From: Gymnodinialimonas phycosphaerae
Lineage (GTDB): Bacteria > Pseudomonadota > Alphaproteobacteria > Rhodobacterales > Rhodobacteraceae
Direction of reading: 5' to 3'
Assembly: GCF_019195455.1 (NCBI RefSeq)
Contig: NZ_JAIMBW010000001.1
Location: 2,232,001-2,296,000, forward strand
DNA: 64,000 nucleotides
Shown piece after piece: positions 1-8,990 of this stretch. The position numbers and the translations under genes were made by a program. Below the pieces are notes generated by a model that saw nothing but the letters and a program-made list of their open reading frames with translations, was not told the DNA's origin and searched no databases. Each line of letters begins with the position of its first letter. Positions within the stretch are counted from its first letter, which is position 1.

Positions 1-249
1 GGAACCCTGCGCGCAGGCGACGCCCTGGTTGAGCTGCGCAACCGCGAGATCCGGCTGCTTGAGGTTTTCGCCCGCAATCCGGGCCACATCCTCAGCAAGT
101 CCCAGTTGATGGATCGCCTGTTCTCTCACGATGCGGATGTCACCGAGAATGCGATCGAGGTCTATGTCGGTCGCTTGCGGCGCAAGCTGGATGGGGTCGG
201 CGTGAAGATCGAGACGGTGCGCGGGGCCGGTTACCGGATGTCCCTGTGA
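1..249 (+). CDS. OmpR/PhoB-type response regulator, C-terminal DNA-binding end (partial)
   Basis: Only the last 82 residues are in the window. They read as a winged-helix effector domain: the 'LRNREIRLLEVFARNPG' recognition-domain start, then 'SKSQLMDRLF', 'NAIEVYVGRLRRKLDG' and the terminal 'IETVRGAGYRM' wing, all hallmarks of OmpR-family regulators (TctD/QseB-like). The receiver domain lies upstream of base 1. The stop codon overlaps the GTG start of the sensor kinase by four bases, so the two are co-translated and form a cognate pair. The substrate-binding protein that follows suggests a transport-linked signal, as in TctD/TctE; this is inference. Confidence 0.92.
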   Translation, partial: GTLRAGDALVELRNREIRLLEVFARNPGHILSKSQLMDRLFSHDADVTENAIEVYVGRLRRKLDGVGVKIETVRGAGYRMSL

Positions 250-1688
250 GTGACAGAGAGCCCCAGCGCGCCTCCGGCGGGGCAACTCAGCGCGCCTCCG
301 GCGCGACGGCTCAGCGCGCCTCCGGCGCGACACCAAGCTGGCCCATCGCCCGGAAACTGACCCTTTTCCTTGCAGCCATCGTGGCCCTGCTGGCGTTGAT
401 CAGCTGGGGCATGGTGACAAGTTTCGCGCTAGAAGCGGCGGGGCGGACGCAGGATAATATCCTTGCGGCCTCGGCCACCGCCATCGCCGAGACGTTGCGC
501 TCGGAAAGCGGACAGGTGCGATTGGAACTTCCCTATGCCGCCTTCTCGATGCTGGGGGCAATCAGTGAGGATCGGGTGTTCTACCGGGTCGCGACCGGAG
601 ACGATGTGCTGACGGGCTACGCCGACCTGGAGGGGCCGGACGTGGTTCCGGGAGAGGTGGAGTTCGCGACGGTGGAGTACCGGGATGTGCCGGTCCGCGC
701 CGTCTCGGTCATGCGGGTGATCTTGTCCGATGGCGAGGCGGTGCCGATCACGGTGACGCTGGCCCAGACGCGCGACGGGGTGCAGGGCATTGCGGCGGGG
801 CTGTCACGGCAAGCGGCGGTGTTGTCGGTCGGCGTGTTCCTTCTGGCGGTGGGGATGTCGGCCGTCGCGGTGCGCGCTTCGCTTCGACCGCTCAATACGA
901 TGGCGCTGAACGTGGCGACGCGGGGGCCCTCAGATCTGCGGCCGCTGCGCCGACGCGGTCCCCCGGAATTGATGCCGTTGGTACGGGCGCTCAACCGGTT
1001 GATGCAGCGGCTTGAGGGCTCCATCAAGCGATCCGAGGATTTCATCGCCGAGGCGGCACACCGGGTGCGCACCCCACTGGCGATCGTGCGCACGCAGGCG
1101 GAAATAGCGCTGCATTCGGTCGAGGAAGAGGGGCAGAAGCAGACATTGCGCCGGGTGATCCGGGCCGTGGACGAGTCGTCACGGTCAGCGTCACAGCTTC
1201 TGGACCATGCGATGGTGTCGTTCCGTGCCGATGATCTGGCCCGGGACCGGGTGGACGTGCCTGCGCTTGTCGGCGCGGTCGTGGATGCCTTGCGCCCCAC
1301 GGCAGAAATGAAGGACATCGATATTGCGATGGACCTTTCAGACGTCTCGGTCGAAGGGGATGCGATCGTGCTGCAAAACGCCCTACGCAACGTGTTGGAC
1401 AATGCGATCAAGTATTCGCCTGCCGAGACGGTGGTGCGCATTGACGTGGCGCGGGTCAAGGACGAGGCGCGCGTCAGCATCCGCGATGAGGGGGACGGGT
1501 TTGGCGAAGGCTCTGCCGCGCATCTGACCGAACGGTTTCGACGCGGCGACAAGGTGGAGGGCATCGTAGGTTCGGGCCTGGGATTGACCATCGCGGAGTT
1601 GGCGTTGCGTGCCCATGGCGGGCGCCTGGAGTTGGGTTTGGCAGAGGGGGGGGGCGCATGCGTATGGCTGATTTTGCCAGCGGCTTGA
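246..1688 (+). CDS. Sensor histidine kinase (TctE/QseC-like)
   Basis: Inner-membrane kinase of 480 residues partnering the regulator just upstream (GTGA overlap). Visible layout: cytoplasmic tail with three 8-residue repeats (residues 7-30), TM1 about 34-62, periplasmic sensor about 63-187, TM2 about 188-211, HAMP-like linker, and an H-box 'AEAAHRVRTPLA' with phospho-acceptor His272. The ATPase domain shows N box 'NVLDNAIKYSP', 'DEGDGFG' and 'GSGLGLTIAELA'. GTG is the only start that fits the translational coupling. The 3' end overlaps the next gene by 31 bases. The signal is unknown; tricarboxylates or iron are guesses from the family and from the neighbouring binding protein. Confidence 0.93.
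   Translation: MSDREPQRASGGATQRASGATAQRASGATPSWPIARKLTLFLAAIVALLALISWGMVTSFALEAAGRTQDNILAASATAIAETLRSESGQVRLELPYAAFSMLGAISEDRVFYRVATGDDVLTGYADLEGPDVVPGEVEFATVEYRDVPVRAVSVMRVILSDGEAVPITVTLAQTRDGVQGIAAGLSRQAAVLSVGVFLLAVGMSAVAVRASLRPLNTMALNVATRGPSDLRPLRRRGPPELMPLVRALNRLMQRLEGSIKRSEDFIAEAAHRVRTPLAIVRTQAEIALHSVEEEGQKQTLRRVIRAVDESSRSASQLLDHAMVSFRADDLARDRVDVPALVGAVVDALRPTAEMKDIDIAMDLSDVSVEGDAIVLQNALRNVLDNAIKYSPAETVVRIDVARVKDEARVSIRDEGDGFGEGSAAHLTERFRRGDKVEGIVGSGLGLTIAELALRAHGGRLELGLAEGGGACVWLILPAA
264..335 (+). repeat. Three in-frame 24-bp tandem repeats (hairpin-forming)
   Basis: Three consecutive 24-bp copies (264-287, 288-311, 312-335), each starting CAGCGCGCCTCCGGCG and differing only near the end. 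They encode QRASGGAT, QRASGATA and QRASGATP in the kinase N-terminal tail. The core CGCGCC-TCC-GGCGCG is a perfect stem-loop in copies 2 and 3. It resembles the GC-rich 'CGCCTCCGGCG' hairpins I recall being common between genes in Rhodobacterales. The repeat keeps frame, so copy-number change would lengthen or shorten only the tail. Confidence 0.9.
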
Positions 1689-2710
1689 GGGCGGCTATTC
1701 TTGCGACCGTGCTTTCATCGCTTCCAGTGGCAGGGGCGCAGGGGCAAGAATTCGAGATCGAGGATCGACGGGCCTATCCCGGCACGGGTCAGGCCGTTCT
1801 GCGAGTGATCTCGACCGCGGATCTGGATGTGTTCGAGCCGTTTATCTTGCGCTTTCAAGAGGCAAACCCCGAAGTGGGGATCGATTATGTCACGGCATCC
1901 TCGGCAGAGTTGAACCGGGCGATCCGGGGCGGGGCGGCGTTTGATCTGGTGTTGTCCTCGGCGATGGATCTGCAATTCACGCTTGCAAATGACGGCTATG
2001 CGCGGCGCTACGCCAGCGGCGTGACCGAAATCTTGCCGGACTGGGCGCGGTGGAACGATCAACTCTTTGCCTTCACCGCAGAGCCCGCCGTGATCGTGAT
2101 CAACGAGGCGCTTTTCAACGGCCTTGCCCTGCCCCGCACCCGTGCGGAGCTGGTGACGCTGTTGCGCGACAATCCGGAGCGGTTTTCGGGCCGTTTGGGG
2201 ACTTATGACCTTCACGCCTCGGGCCTTGGGTATCTGTTCGCCACGCAAGAGGCGCGCGCCTCAGACGCCTATTGGCGCCTGACGGAGGTGATGGGGCGGC
2301 TGGATGCGCAGCTTTTCTGCTGCTCTGGACAAATGCTGGACGCGGTGGCGCGCGGCGATCTGGCGCTGGCCTACAACGTCCTTGGCTCTTACGCCGTGCA
2401 GCGGTTGGATCGCGACGAAGGATTGGCGATCTTGCCGGTCGAGGATTTTGCAAACGTGATGTTGCGCACGGCATTGATCCCGGTGACGGCGACGGAGGTG
2501 GCGGCCGCGGGCGCGATGCTGGACGCGCTGTTGCGAGAAGGAATGGGAGAGGGTCCGGCCGAGCCGGTCCTTCCGCCGCTGCAATCGCGGGGCCAGGCGG
2601 AAAGATCGCCCTTCGGGCCGATCCGCTTGGGACCGGCGTTGATGGTCTATCTGGACCGTTTGAACCGGGAGAGTTTCCTCGCCGCATGGGACGCGGCGAT
2701 GGAGCAATGA
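1658..2710 (+). CDS. Periplasmic substrate-binding protein (ABC type 1 family)
   Basis: A 350-residue exported protein. An N-terminal signal peptide (hydrophobic segment about residues 9-25, 'LSSLPVAGAQGQ' before the mature start) is followed by a solute-binding fold with 'LRVISTADLDVFEPFILRF' and 'VVIVINEALF'-type strands typical of extracellular solute-binding proteins of the iron/spermidine class. It overlaps the kinase gene by 31 bases and has no transporter permease beside it. This suggests a role as ligand-sensing partner of the kinase, or a binding subunit of a transporter encoded elsewhere. Ligand not identifiable from sequence alone. Confidence 0.75.
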   Translation: MRMADFASGLRAAILATVLSSLPVAGAQGQEFEIEDRRAYPGTGQAVLRVISTADLDVFEPFILRFQEANPEVGIDYVTASSAELNRAIRGGAAFDLVLSSAMDLQFTLANDGYARRYASGVTEILPDWARWNDQLFAFTAEPAVIVINEALFNGLALPRTRAELVTLLRDNPERFSGRLGTYDLHASGLGYLFATQEARASDAYWRLTEVMGRLDAQLFCCSGQMLDAVARGDLALAYNVLGSYAVQRLDRDEGLAILPVEDFANVMLRTALIPVTATEVAAAGAMLDALLREGMGEGPAEPVLPPLQSRGQAERSPFGPIRLGPALMVYLDRLNRESFLAAWDAAMEQ

Positions 2711-2756
2711 CGGCCCACGGGGTGCGTCACCTCCCGGGCGCAACGGGCGCCGCGGG

Positions 2757-5700
2757 TCAGGCCACCGCCGCCAATAGCGCCGCGTTACCGCCTGCGGCGG
2801 TGGTGTCGATGCAGGTGTGACGCTCGATAATCAGGCGTGGCGTGGGGTCCGCCTCGGTGATGAGCGGGAGGATCGGGCCGTCCATCGCCGCCAGGGCTTC
2901 GCGGTAGCGGCGCTTCTCCAACGCCTCCCCCCAGTAGATGAGCGCGTCAAAGGGCGGCAGCTTCGCCAAGGCCTCGGCGGGCAGGTCCGGCGCGAGGACG
3001 GGGGCGCAGCCGGTGACGGACGCAAGCCGCGCCTGGGCGCGGGCGGCGGCCTCTCCGGGGCCTGCGCAGAGGACACGCCCCCGTGGGTGGGAGGTGAGGC
3101 GGTTGGTCTCTCCGGTTGGGCCGGGGAGATCAACGGAGGTAAGCGTCCTGTCGGCAGGCGTTGCCACGCGCAAGTCATGGGCAGCGGCGGCGAGGTCGGC
3201 GGCGGCCCCCGGCATGTCTTGGCCCTGACCTTGAACTTGACCTTGGGCTGCACGCGTAAAGCGCGGCACGTAAGACGGCCCGCCCGCCTTCGGACCCGTG
3301 CCCGAAAGCCCCTGCCCGCCAAAGGGCTGACTGCCCACGATGGCCCCGATCTGGTTCCGGTTCACATAAAGATTGCCCGCCTTGATCCGCCCGGTGACAT
3401 CCGCGATGCGATCGTCAATGCGGGAGTGAATGCCGAAGGTCAGCCCGTAGCCCGTCGCGTTGATCTGATCGATCACGTGATCCAACTCTTGCGCCTTGAA
3501 GGTTGCGATATGCAGAACCGGGCCGAAAACCTCTTCGGCAAGATCCGTGATGGCGCTGACCCGGATTGCGGTGGGGGCGATGAACGTGCCCTTGGCTGGC
3601 GCTTCGGTTTCATGGAGGATGCGGCCCTCGGTCCGGGCCTGTTGGATGTGGGCGGCAATGCCGGCTTGGGCGCGGGCATCGATGACGGGCCCGATGTCTG
3701 TCGCCAGCGGCCAGGCGTTGCCAAGGCTGAGTTCATTCATCGCGCCGAAAAGCGCCTTGAGGAACGTGGGTGCGATGTCCTGTTGCACGTAGAGGCACCG
3801 CAGCGCCGAGCAACGCTGCCCGGCAGAGCGGAAGGCGGACATCACCACGTCTTTCACCGCTTGTTCCGGAAGGGCGGTGCTGTCGACGATCATGGCGTTG
3901 AGGCCACCCGTTTCGGCGATCAGCGGCGCTTCGGGCGCAAGGTGTTCGGCCATGGCGCGATGGATCGCCTGCGCCGTGGCGGTGGAGCCGGTGAACGCCA
4001 CGCCGTCGATGCGCGGGTCGCTTGTCAACGCCGCGCCGACGGTCGCGCCTTCGCCGGGCAGAAGGCGCAGGGCCTGCGTCGGGACACCGGCTTCGTGCAT
4101 CAGTGCCACCGCGCGGGCGGCGATCAGGGGCGTGGCTTCGGCTGGTTTGGCGAGGACGGCGTTGCCTGCGGCCAGCGCCGCCGCGATCTGCCCGGTGAAA
4201 ATCGCCAGCGGGAAGTTCCAAGGGCTGATGCAGGTGACGCGACCCAAGGCTGGGTCTTGCAGATCATCGATCCTCGCGGCGTAGTAGCGCAGAAAATCAA
4301 CGGCTTCGCGCAGTTCAGCCTCACAGTCCGGGAGGGTCTTCCCTGCCTCCCGCGCCAAAAGCGCGAAAAGCTCGGCGGCGTGGGATTCGTAGAGATCAGC
4401 GGCTTTGTTGAGAATACCCGCACGGTTCGAGGCCCCCCAAGGGGTCGCCTCAGCGATGGCCTTTTCGGCATCCTCGGCGGTGCAAAGGTTCACGTGTCCA
4501 ACCACGTCAGAGGGGTCTGCGGGATTGATCACCGGCAGGGTCGGGCCGCTTCCCCCTTTTGCCTGCCATTGCGCCCTACGGAAGGGCGCGCGAGCGGCCT
4601 CCAGCGTGGCCAGGGCGGCGGGATCGGTCAGGTCATGGCCTTCGGAGTTGGGCCGTTCCGGCGCGTAAAGCGCAGCGGGGGCAGTGACCGACGTGGCGGG
4701 GGCGTCCAAGGTGATAAAGGGGTCTTCGGCGACGGCCTCCGGGGGGGTCGCCTCATCCATGATCTTGTGCACGAAAGAGGAATTCGCCCCGTTCTCCAAA
4801 AGGCGGCGGACAAGGTAGGCCAAGAGATCGCGGTGCGCGCCGACGGGGGCGTAGATCCGGCAGCGGGTCATGTTGCCGCGATGCACCTGGTCGTGCAGTT
4901 CTTCGCCCATACCGTGAAGGCGCTGGAATTCGAACGCCTGCGGATCTTCCGCCATCTCGATCACGGACGCGACCGTATGAGCGTTATGGGTGGCGAACTG
5001 CGGATAGAGCCGGTCGGTCCGGTCCAGAAGCTGGCGCGCGCAGCACAGATAGGACACGTCCGTGGCCGCCTTGGTCGTGTAGACCGGAAAACCGGGCAGG
5101 CCCGCAACTTGCGCGCGCTTGATCTCGGTGTCCCAATAGGCGCCTTTCACCAGCCGCACCATGATCTTGCGATCAAGGGTCTGGGCCAGGGCATAGAGCC
5201 AGTCGATGACGGGGGCGGCGCGCTTGCCATAGGCCTGCACCACGACGCCGAAGCCATCCCAGCCCGCAAGCGAGCCGTCCCGCAGCACGGCCTCGATCAC
5301 ATCCAGCGACAGGTCAAGCCTGTCGGCTTCCTCGGCATCAATGTTGAAACCCATCTTTGCGGCTTTCGCAGCTTGCGCCAGTTCCAGCACACGGGGGACC
5401 AGTTCGGCCATGACGCGATCGCGCTGTGCTTCTTCGTACCGCGGATGCAACGCCGAGAGTTTGACGGAAATACCGGGGTTTTCGCGGATGTCATCACGGG
5501 TCGCATGTTTTGCCAGATGGGCGATGGAATGGGCGTAGGCGGCGTGGAAGGTGTCGGCCTCATGGGCGGTCACGGCGGCCTCGCCCAACATGTCATAGCT
5601 GTAGGTATAACCCTGGGCGGCGCGATCACGCCCCCGCTTCACGGCATCGGCGATTGTCTCGCCCAGAACAAACTGGTTGCCCATCTCCTTCATCGCGCGG

Positions 5701-6182
5701 CGGGTGGCTTTGCGGATCACCGGCTCTCCCAGGCGTTTCACAGCCCCCTTCAGGGTGCCCGCGATGCCTGCGCCGTCTTCCTCGGACAAGACGGCGCCCG
5801 TCAGCATCAACGCCAGGGTGGACGCATTCACCAGACCGGATTTCGACTTGCCCCGGTGCCCTGCCCACTTGGCAGGCACGATCTTGTCCTCGATCAGGGC
5901 ATCGACGGTGGCATCGTCGGGCACGCGCAACAATGCCTCGGCCAACCGCATCAACGCGAGCCCTTCGGCCGATGACAGCCCGTATTCTGCAAGAAAAACC
6001 TCCATCAAGCCGCCGCGATCTTGGGCACGGATGTCCTTGACCATGCGTGTGGCACGGCTGCTTGCCGCACCGCGCACCTGTTCCGAAATGGGATACGCAC
6101 GGCGCAGGCGGATCAATGCGCTGGCGTCGTCCTCCAGATAAGCTGAGGCGATGGCTTGGCGAAGGGGGTGAAGATCGGTCAT
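2757..6182 (-). CDS. putA: Bifunctional proline dehydrogenase / L-glutamate-gamma-semialdehyde dehydrogenase PutA
   Basis: Oxidises proline to glutamate in two steps (FAD-dependent proline dehydrogenase, then NAD-dependent P5C dehydrogenase). At 1141 residues it matches the shorter PutA class without an N-terminal ribbon-helix-helix repressor domain. The PRODH barrel carries 'GFNIDAEEADRLDLSLDV', 'MVRLVKGAYWD' and 'FATHNAHTVAS'. The dehydrogenase half carries 'ISPWNFPLAIFTGQ', 'ETGGLNAMIVDS' and the catalytic Cys in 'SAGQRCSALRC'. I start at the ATG at 6182 (MTDLHPLRQ); the open frame continues 83 codons upstream but would run across the intergenic region and promoter shared with the divergent Lrp gene. 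Regulation by that Lrp protein is expected, as for PutR in Rhodobacter. Confidence 0.96.
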   Translation of the reverse strand: MTDLHPLRQAIASAYLEDDASALIRLRRAYPISEQVRGAASSRATRMVKDIRAQDRGGLMEVFLAEYGLSSAEGLALMRLAEALLRVPDDATVDALIEDKIVPAKWAGHRGKSKSGLVNASTLALMLTGAVLSEEDGAGIAGTLKGAVKRLGEPVIRKATRRAMKEMGNQFVLGETIADAVKRGRDRAAQGYTYSYDMLGEAAVTAHEADTFHAAYAHSIAHLAKHATRDDIRENPGISVKLSALHPRYEEAQRDRVMAELVPRVLELAQAAKAAKMGFNIDAEEADRLDLSLDVIEAVLRDGSLAGWDGFGVVVQAYGKRAAPVIDWLYALAQTLDRKIMVRLVKGAYWDTEIKRAQVAGLPGFPVYTTKAATDVSYLCCARQLLDRTDRLYPQFATHNAHTVASVIEMAEDPQAFEFQRLHGMGEELHDQVHRGNMTRCRIYAPVGAHRDLLAYLVRRLLENGANSSFVHKIMDEATPPEAVAEDPFITLDAPATSVTAPAALYAPERPNSEGHDLTDPAALATLEAARAPFRRAQWQAKGGSGPTLPVINPADPSDVVGHVNLCTAEDAEKAIAEATPWGASNRAGILNKAADLYESHAAELFALLAREAGKTLPDCEAELREAVDFLRYYAARIDDLQDPALGRVTCISPWNFPLAIFTGQIAAALAAGNAVLAKPAEATPLIAARAVALMHEAGVPTQALRLLPGEGATVGAALTSDPRIDGVAFTGSTATAQAIHRAMAEHLAPEAPLIAETGGLNAMIVDSTALPEQAVKDVVMSAFRSAGQRCSALRCLYVQQDIAPTFLKALFGAMNELSLGNAWPLATDIGPVIDARAQAGIAAHIQQARTEGRILHETEAPAKGTFIAPTAIRVSAITDLAEEVFGPVLHIATFKAQELDHVIDQINATGYGLTFGIHSRIDDRIADVTGRIKAGNLYVNRNQIGAIVGSQPFGGQGLSGTGPKAGGPSYVPRFTRAAQGQVQGQGQDMPGAAADLAAAAHDLRVATPADRTLTSVDLPGPTGETNRLTSHPRGRVLCAGPGEAAARAQARLASVTGCAPVLAPDLPAEALAKLPPFDALIYWGEALEKRRYREALAAMDGPILPLITEADPTPRLIIERHTCIDTTAAGGNAALLAAVA

Positions 6183-6236
6183 GGCACGCAGGGTCCCGCA
6201 TGAAGGTTGCGCTGCTAATATAGCACCAGCAAGCAG

Positions 6237-6271
6237 GGCAAATTGCCTGAGGAGAGGCCGCGTGCTATAGA
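6237..6271 (+). promoter_or_regulatory. putR promoter with overlapping palindrome
   Basis: In the putA-putR divergent gap, GGCAAATTGCC (6237-6247) is a perfect 5-bp inverted repeat around a central A. It overlaps TTGCCT (6243-6248), which stands 17 bp from TATAGA (6266-6271), a good sigma-70 spacing reading toward the Lrp gene. An autoregulatory PutR site is the natural reading. Seen by eye only. Confidence 0.5.
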
Positions 6272-6304
6272 TGTGACCTGAAATTTCCCCCGAAAGACAA
6301 AAAT

Positions 6305-6784
6305 ATGCCTCTGAAGCTCCCGGAAGACAGCCCACTCGATCCAGCGGACTTGCGAATCCTGCGGGTCTTGGCAAGTGACGGGCGCATCCCCGTGACCGAA
6401 CTGGCCAATCGGGTGGGCCTGTCGAAGACACCGTGCCAGACGCGGCTGAAGCGCCTGCAGGAACAAGGCTACATTCAGGGCTTTCGCGCCGTCCTTGACC
6501 CCGGGCGCCTTGGCCTGGCCCATGTCGCCTTTGTCGAGGTCCGCCTGAGTGATACCCGAGAGCCCGCCCTGCGCGCGTTCAACACGGCCGCCTGCGCCGT
6601 CCCCGAGATCGAGCAATGTCACATGATCGCCGGAGCCTTCGACTACCTTCTGAAGGTCCGCTCTATCGATATTGCCGATTACCGCCGGGTGCTGGGGGAA
6701 GTGATCAGCCGTCTGCCTCATGTGGCGGCGACGTCGACCCATGTCTCGATGGAGGCGGTGAAGGACGAAAACGCCTTGGGATAA
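6305..6784 (+). CDS. putR: Lrp/AsnC-family regulator of putA (PutR)
   Basis: 159 residues: an N-terminal winged HTH ('LRILRVLASDGRIPVTELA', 'VGLSKTPCQTRLKRLQEQGYI', about residues 15-60) followed by the Lrp ligand-binding ab-sandwich ('AHVAFVEVRLSD', 'CHMIAGAFDYLLKVRSID'). Divergent to putA with a 122-bp gap. In Rhodobacter capsulatus the divergently transcribed Lrp-type PutR activates putA in response to proline; the same arrangement is seen here, so the name rests on context plus family. Confidence 0.9.
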   Translation: MPLKLPEDSPLDPADLRILRVLASDGRIPVTELANRVGLSKTPCQTRLKRLQEQGYIQGFRAVLDPGRLGLAHVAFVEVRLSDTREPALRAFNTAACAVPEIEQCHMIAGAFDYLLKVRSIDIADYRRVLGEVISRLPHVAATSTHVSMEAVKDENALG

Positions 6785-6848
6785 ATCACAAAGCTTGCGT
6801 TCGCCTTCTGCACAGGTAAGCGTTCGGGGCAAAAGGGGGGCGCGCACC

Positions 6849-8066
6849 GTGGCAAAACTGACATTCGACACTGTCCCCAATCGGGCCAGTTACGACGTCG
6901 TGATCGTCGGCGGCGCGATCATGGGATCGTCGACGGCGTGGTTTCTGACCGACAACCCGGATTTCGACGGCTCTGTCCTCGTCGTGGAACGCGATCCGTC
7001 GTACGAATTCTGCTCCACCGCCCACACGAATTCCTGCATGCGACAGCAGTTCTCGACCGAGTTGAACGTGCGCATCAGCCAGTTTGCCGCTGACTTCGTC
7101 AAGAATATCCGCGCGCGGATGGGCGATGATGATCGTATTCCGCCGCTGTCCATCCGATCATTCGGCTACATGTATCTGGCCGATACCGAGGGGTTCGCAG
7201 ACGTCCTGCGCGAGAACATCAAGGTGCAGCACGCCGCGGGCGCGGCGACGCAGTTGATGACCCCGGACGAGATTCGCAGCACCTACCCATTCTACAATGT
7301 CGATGACATCGTGCTTGGCTCTATCAACACTGTGGACGAGGGGTATTGGGACGGCGCCGCTGTCTTTGACTGGTGGAAACGCCAGGCCCGCGAGCGCGGC
7401 GTGGATTACGTCGCCAATGAGGTCGTCGCGATGAACCGCGACGGTCGGCGCATCACGAGCGTGACCCTGAAGACCGGAGAGGTCATCGCCTGTGGACAGG
7501 TCGTCAACGCCTCGGGTCCTCGCGCGGCGCGTACGGCCAGGATGGCCGGGATTGACGTGCCAGTGGAGCCGCGCAAGCGCTATTCCTGGGTGTTCAAGGC
7601 GGAAACCCCGCTGAACCGCGACCTTCCGCTGACGATTGACCCCTCGGGCGTCCATTGCCGAGAGAACGGCGGCGGTACTTATCAAGCTGGCGGCCATGCC
7701 GACATGGATCCGGCCGTGGATTACGACGATTTTCACATGGACCACAGCCTGTGGGAAAACCATGTCTGGCCGATCCTCGCCACCCGCATTCCCGCCTTCG
7801 AGGCGGTGAAAGTGCAATCGGAATGGGCCGGGCATTATTCGGTGAACACCTTGGATCACAACGCCATTCTCGGTCCGCACCCTGAGGTGGAAAACTTCAT
7901 TTTCCTCAATGGGTTCTCGGGCCATGGGTTGCAGCAATCGCCTGCCATGGGCCGGGCCACGGCCGAATGGTTGACCTATGGCGAATACCGCGCGCTGGAC
8001 ATGACCCCCTTCACCTATCAGCGGATCGTCCGCAATGACCCCATCCTAGAGACCGCCGTCATCTGA
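6849..8066 (+). CDS. FAD-dependent oxidoreductase (DAO family)
   Basis: 405 residues. A Rossmann dinucleotide motif 'DVVIVGGAIMGSSTAWFL' near the N-terminus, an interior 'VVNASGPRAARTARMAG', and a C-terminal 'FLNGFSGHGLQQSPAMGRATAEWL' identify a D-amino-acid oxidase/sarcosine-oxidase-type flavoprotein that deaminates or demethylates a small amine or hydroxy acid. I prefer GTG at 6849: a GGGGGG ribosome site ends 8 bp upstream. A TTG 18 codons earlier is in frame but adds a non-conserved leader. It is 12 bp from the next gene, so the two are probably one operon. Substrate unknown. Confidence 0.88.
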   Translation: MAKLTFDTVPNRASYDVVIVGGAIMGSSTAWFLTDNPDFDGSVLVVERDPSYEFCSTAHTNSCMRQQFSTELNVRISQFAADFVKNIRARMGDDDRIPPLSIRSFGYMYLADTEGFADVLRENIKVQHAAGAATQLMTPDEIRSTYPFYNVDDIVLGSINTVDEGYWDGAAVFDWWKRQARERGVDYVANEVVAMNRDGRRITSVTLKTGEVIACGQVVNASGPRAARTARMAGIDVPVEPRKRYSWVFKAETPLNRDLPLTIDPSGVHCRENGGGTYQAGGHADMDPAVDYDDFHMDHSLWENHVWPILATRIPAFEAVKVQSEWAGHYSVNTLDHNAILGPHPEVENFIFLNGFSGHGLQQSPAMGRATAEWLTYGEYRALDMTPFTYQRIVRNDPILETAVI

Positions 8067-8078
8067 GAGGCCAAAGAA

Positions 8079-8906
8079 ATGTTGAAAAAAATCGTTCTGA
8101 CCGGGGCCGCTGGCCGATGCGGCTCCATCCTGCGGCCCGCGCTGGCGGCCATGTGCGAAACGCTTGTCTGCTCGGACATCGTGGACAGCATTGACGGCCT
8201 TGCCGCCAACGAGACCTACGTGAAGGCCGACCTGGCCGATTACGCCGCCATCGCCGCGCTGATGGACGGGGTGGAGATGGTCTGCCACTTCGGCGCGATC
8301 GTCGATGAGGGGCCGTTTGAAGAGCTTCTGGGGCCGAACTTCATCGGCTCCTACAACGTCTGGGAAAGTGCTCAGAAGGCGGGCGCGCGGCGAATTGTCT
8401 ATGCGTCTTCAATCCATGCGGTTGGGATGCACCCCCGTCAGTCGTACATCGGAACGGATGCAGCGCATCGACCCGATACCTTCTACGGCCTCGCAAAGTG
8501 CTTCTCCGAGGATCTGGGCCGGATGTATTGGGAAAAGCGCGGAATCGAAAGCGTCCACCTGCGGATCCTGTCCTGCGCCCCGGTCAAGAACGCGCGCGCC
8601 TTGGGCACATGGCTGAGCGATGACGATCTGGTGCGCCTGGTCGAGCGCGCGATTGATACGCCTACGACGGGCTTTGCAGTGATTTACGGCGTCTCAGACA
8701 ACGACCGCAGTCCGGTCGATAACTCCAACGCCGCATTCCTGGGCTACAAGCCACAGGACAACGCCGAGCAATTCGCAGAGGAAATCCTGGCGGCTGAGGG
8801 CCCGGGTAATCCTGCGGATCTGGCGCAGATGGTTCATGGCGGGCCCTTTGGCCCGGTGCCTTTGGGCCAAGGCGGCGCGGCGGCGGCGGCGAAGGGCGAC
8901 GACTAG
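8079..8906 (+). CDS. NAD-dependent epimerase/dehydratase (uronate-dehydrogenase-like)
   Basis: 275 residues of the extended short-chain dehydrogenase fold: 'VLTGAAGRCGS' NAD motif, 'HFGAIVDEGPFEELLGPNF' and the catalytic 'YGLAK' (YxxxK). The spacing and the 'SSIHAVGMHPR' segment are those of the uronate dehydrogenase (Udh) group, which oxidises hexuronates to aldaro-lactones. Follows the flavoprotein by 12 bp. No other uronate gene is nearby, so the physiological substrate is unproven. Confidence 0.8.
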   Translation: MLKKIVLTGAAGRCGSILRPALAAMCETLVCSDIVDSIDGLAANETYVKADLADYAAIAALMDGVEMVCHFGAIVDEGPFEELLGPNFIGSYNVWESAQKAGARRIVYASSIHAVGMHPRQSYIGTDAAHRPDTFYGLAKCFSEDLGRMYWEKRGIESVHLRILSCAPVKNARALGTWLSDDDLVRLVERAIDTPTTGFAVIYGVSDNDRSPVDNSNAAFLGYKPQDNAEQFAEEILAAEGPGNPADLAQMVHGGPFGPVPLGQGGAAAAAKGDD

Positions 8907-8990
8907 GGTCGTCTACTCCACGCGGGAGCCAACGCTTTGCGTGTAGCTGCGTAGGATTTTGGACGGAGGCGCCTCGCGTTTCTCGACAAA

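Noticed and set aside
2817..5975. 1052-codon rightward open frame opposite putA
   Set aside because: Antisense shadow of putA in GC-rich DNA; composition has no domain signal and the putA frame is unambiguous.
6183..6431. 83-codon upstream extension of PutA
   Set aside because: Would cross the divergent promoter and the first codons of the Lrp gene; the conserved PutA start is at 6182.
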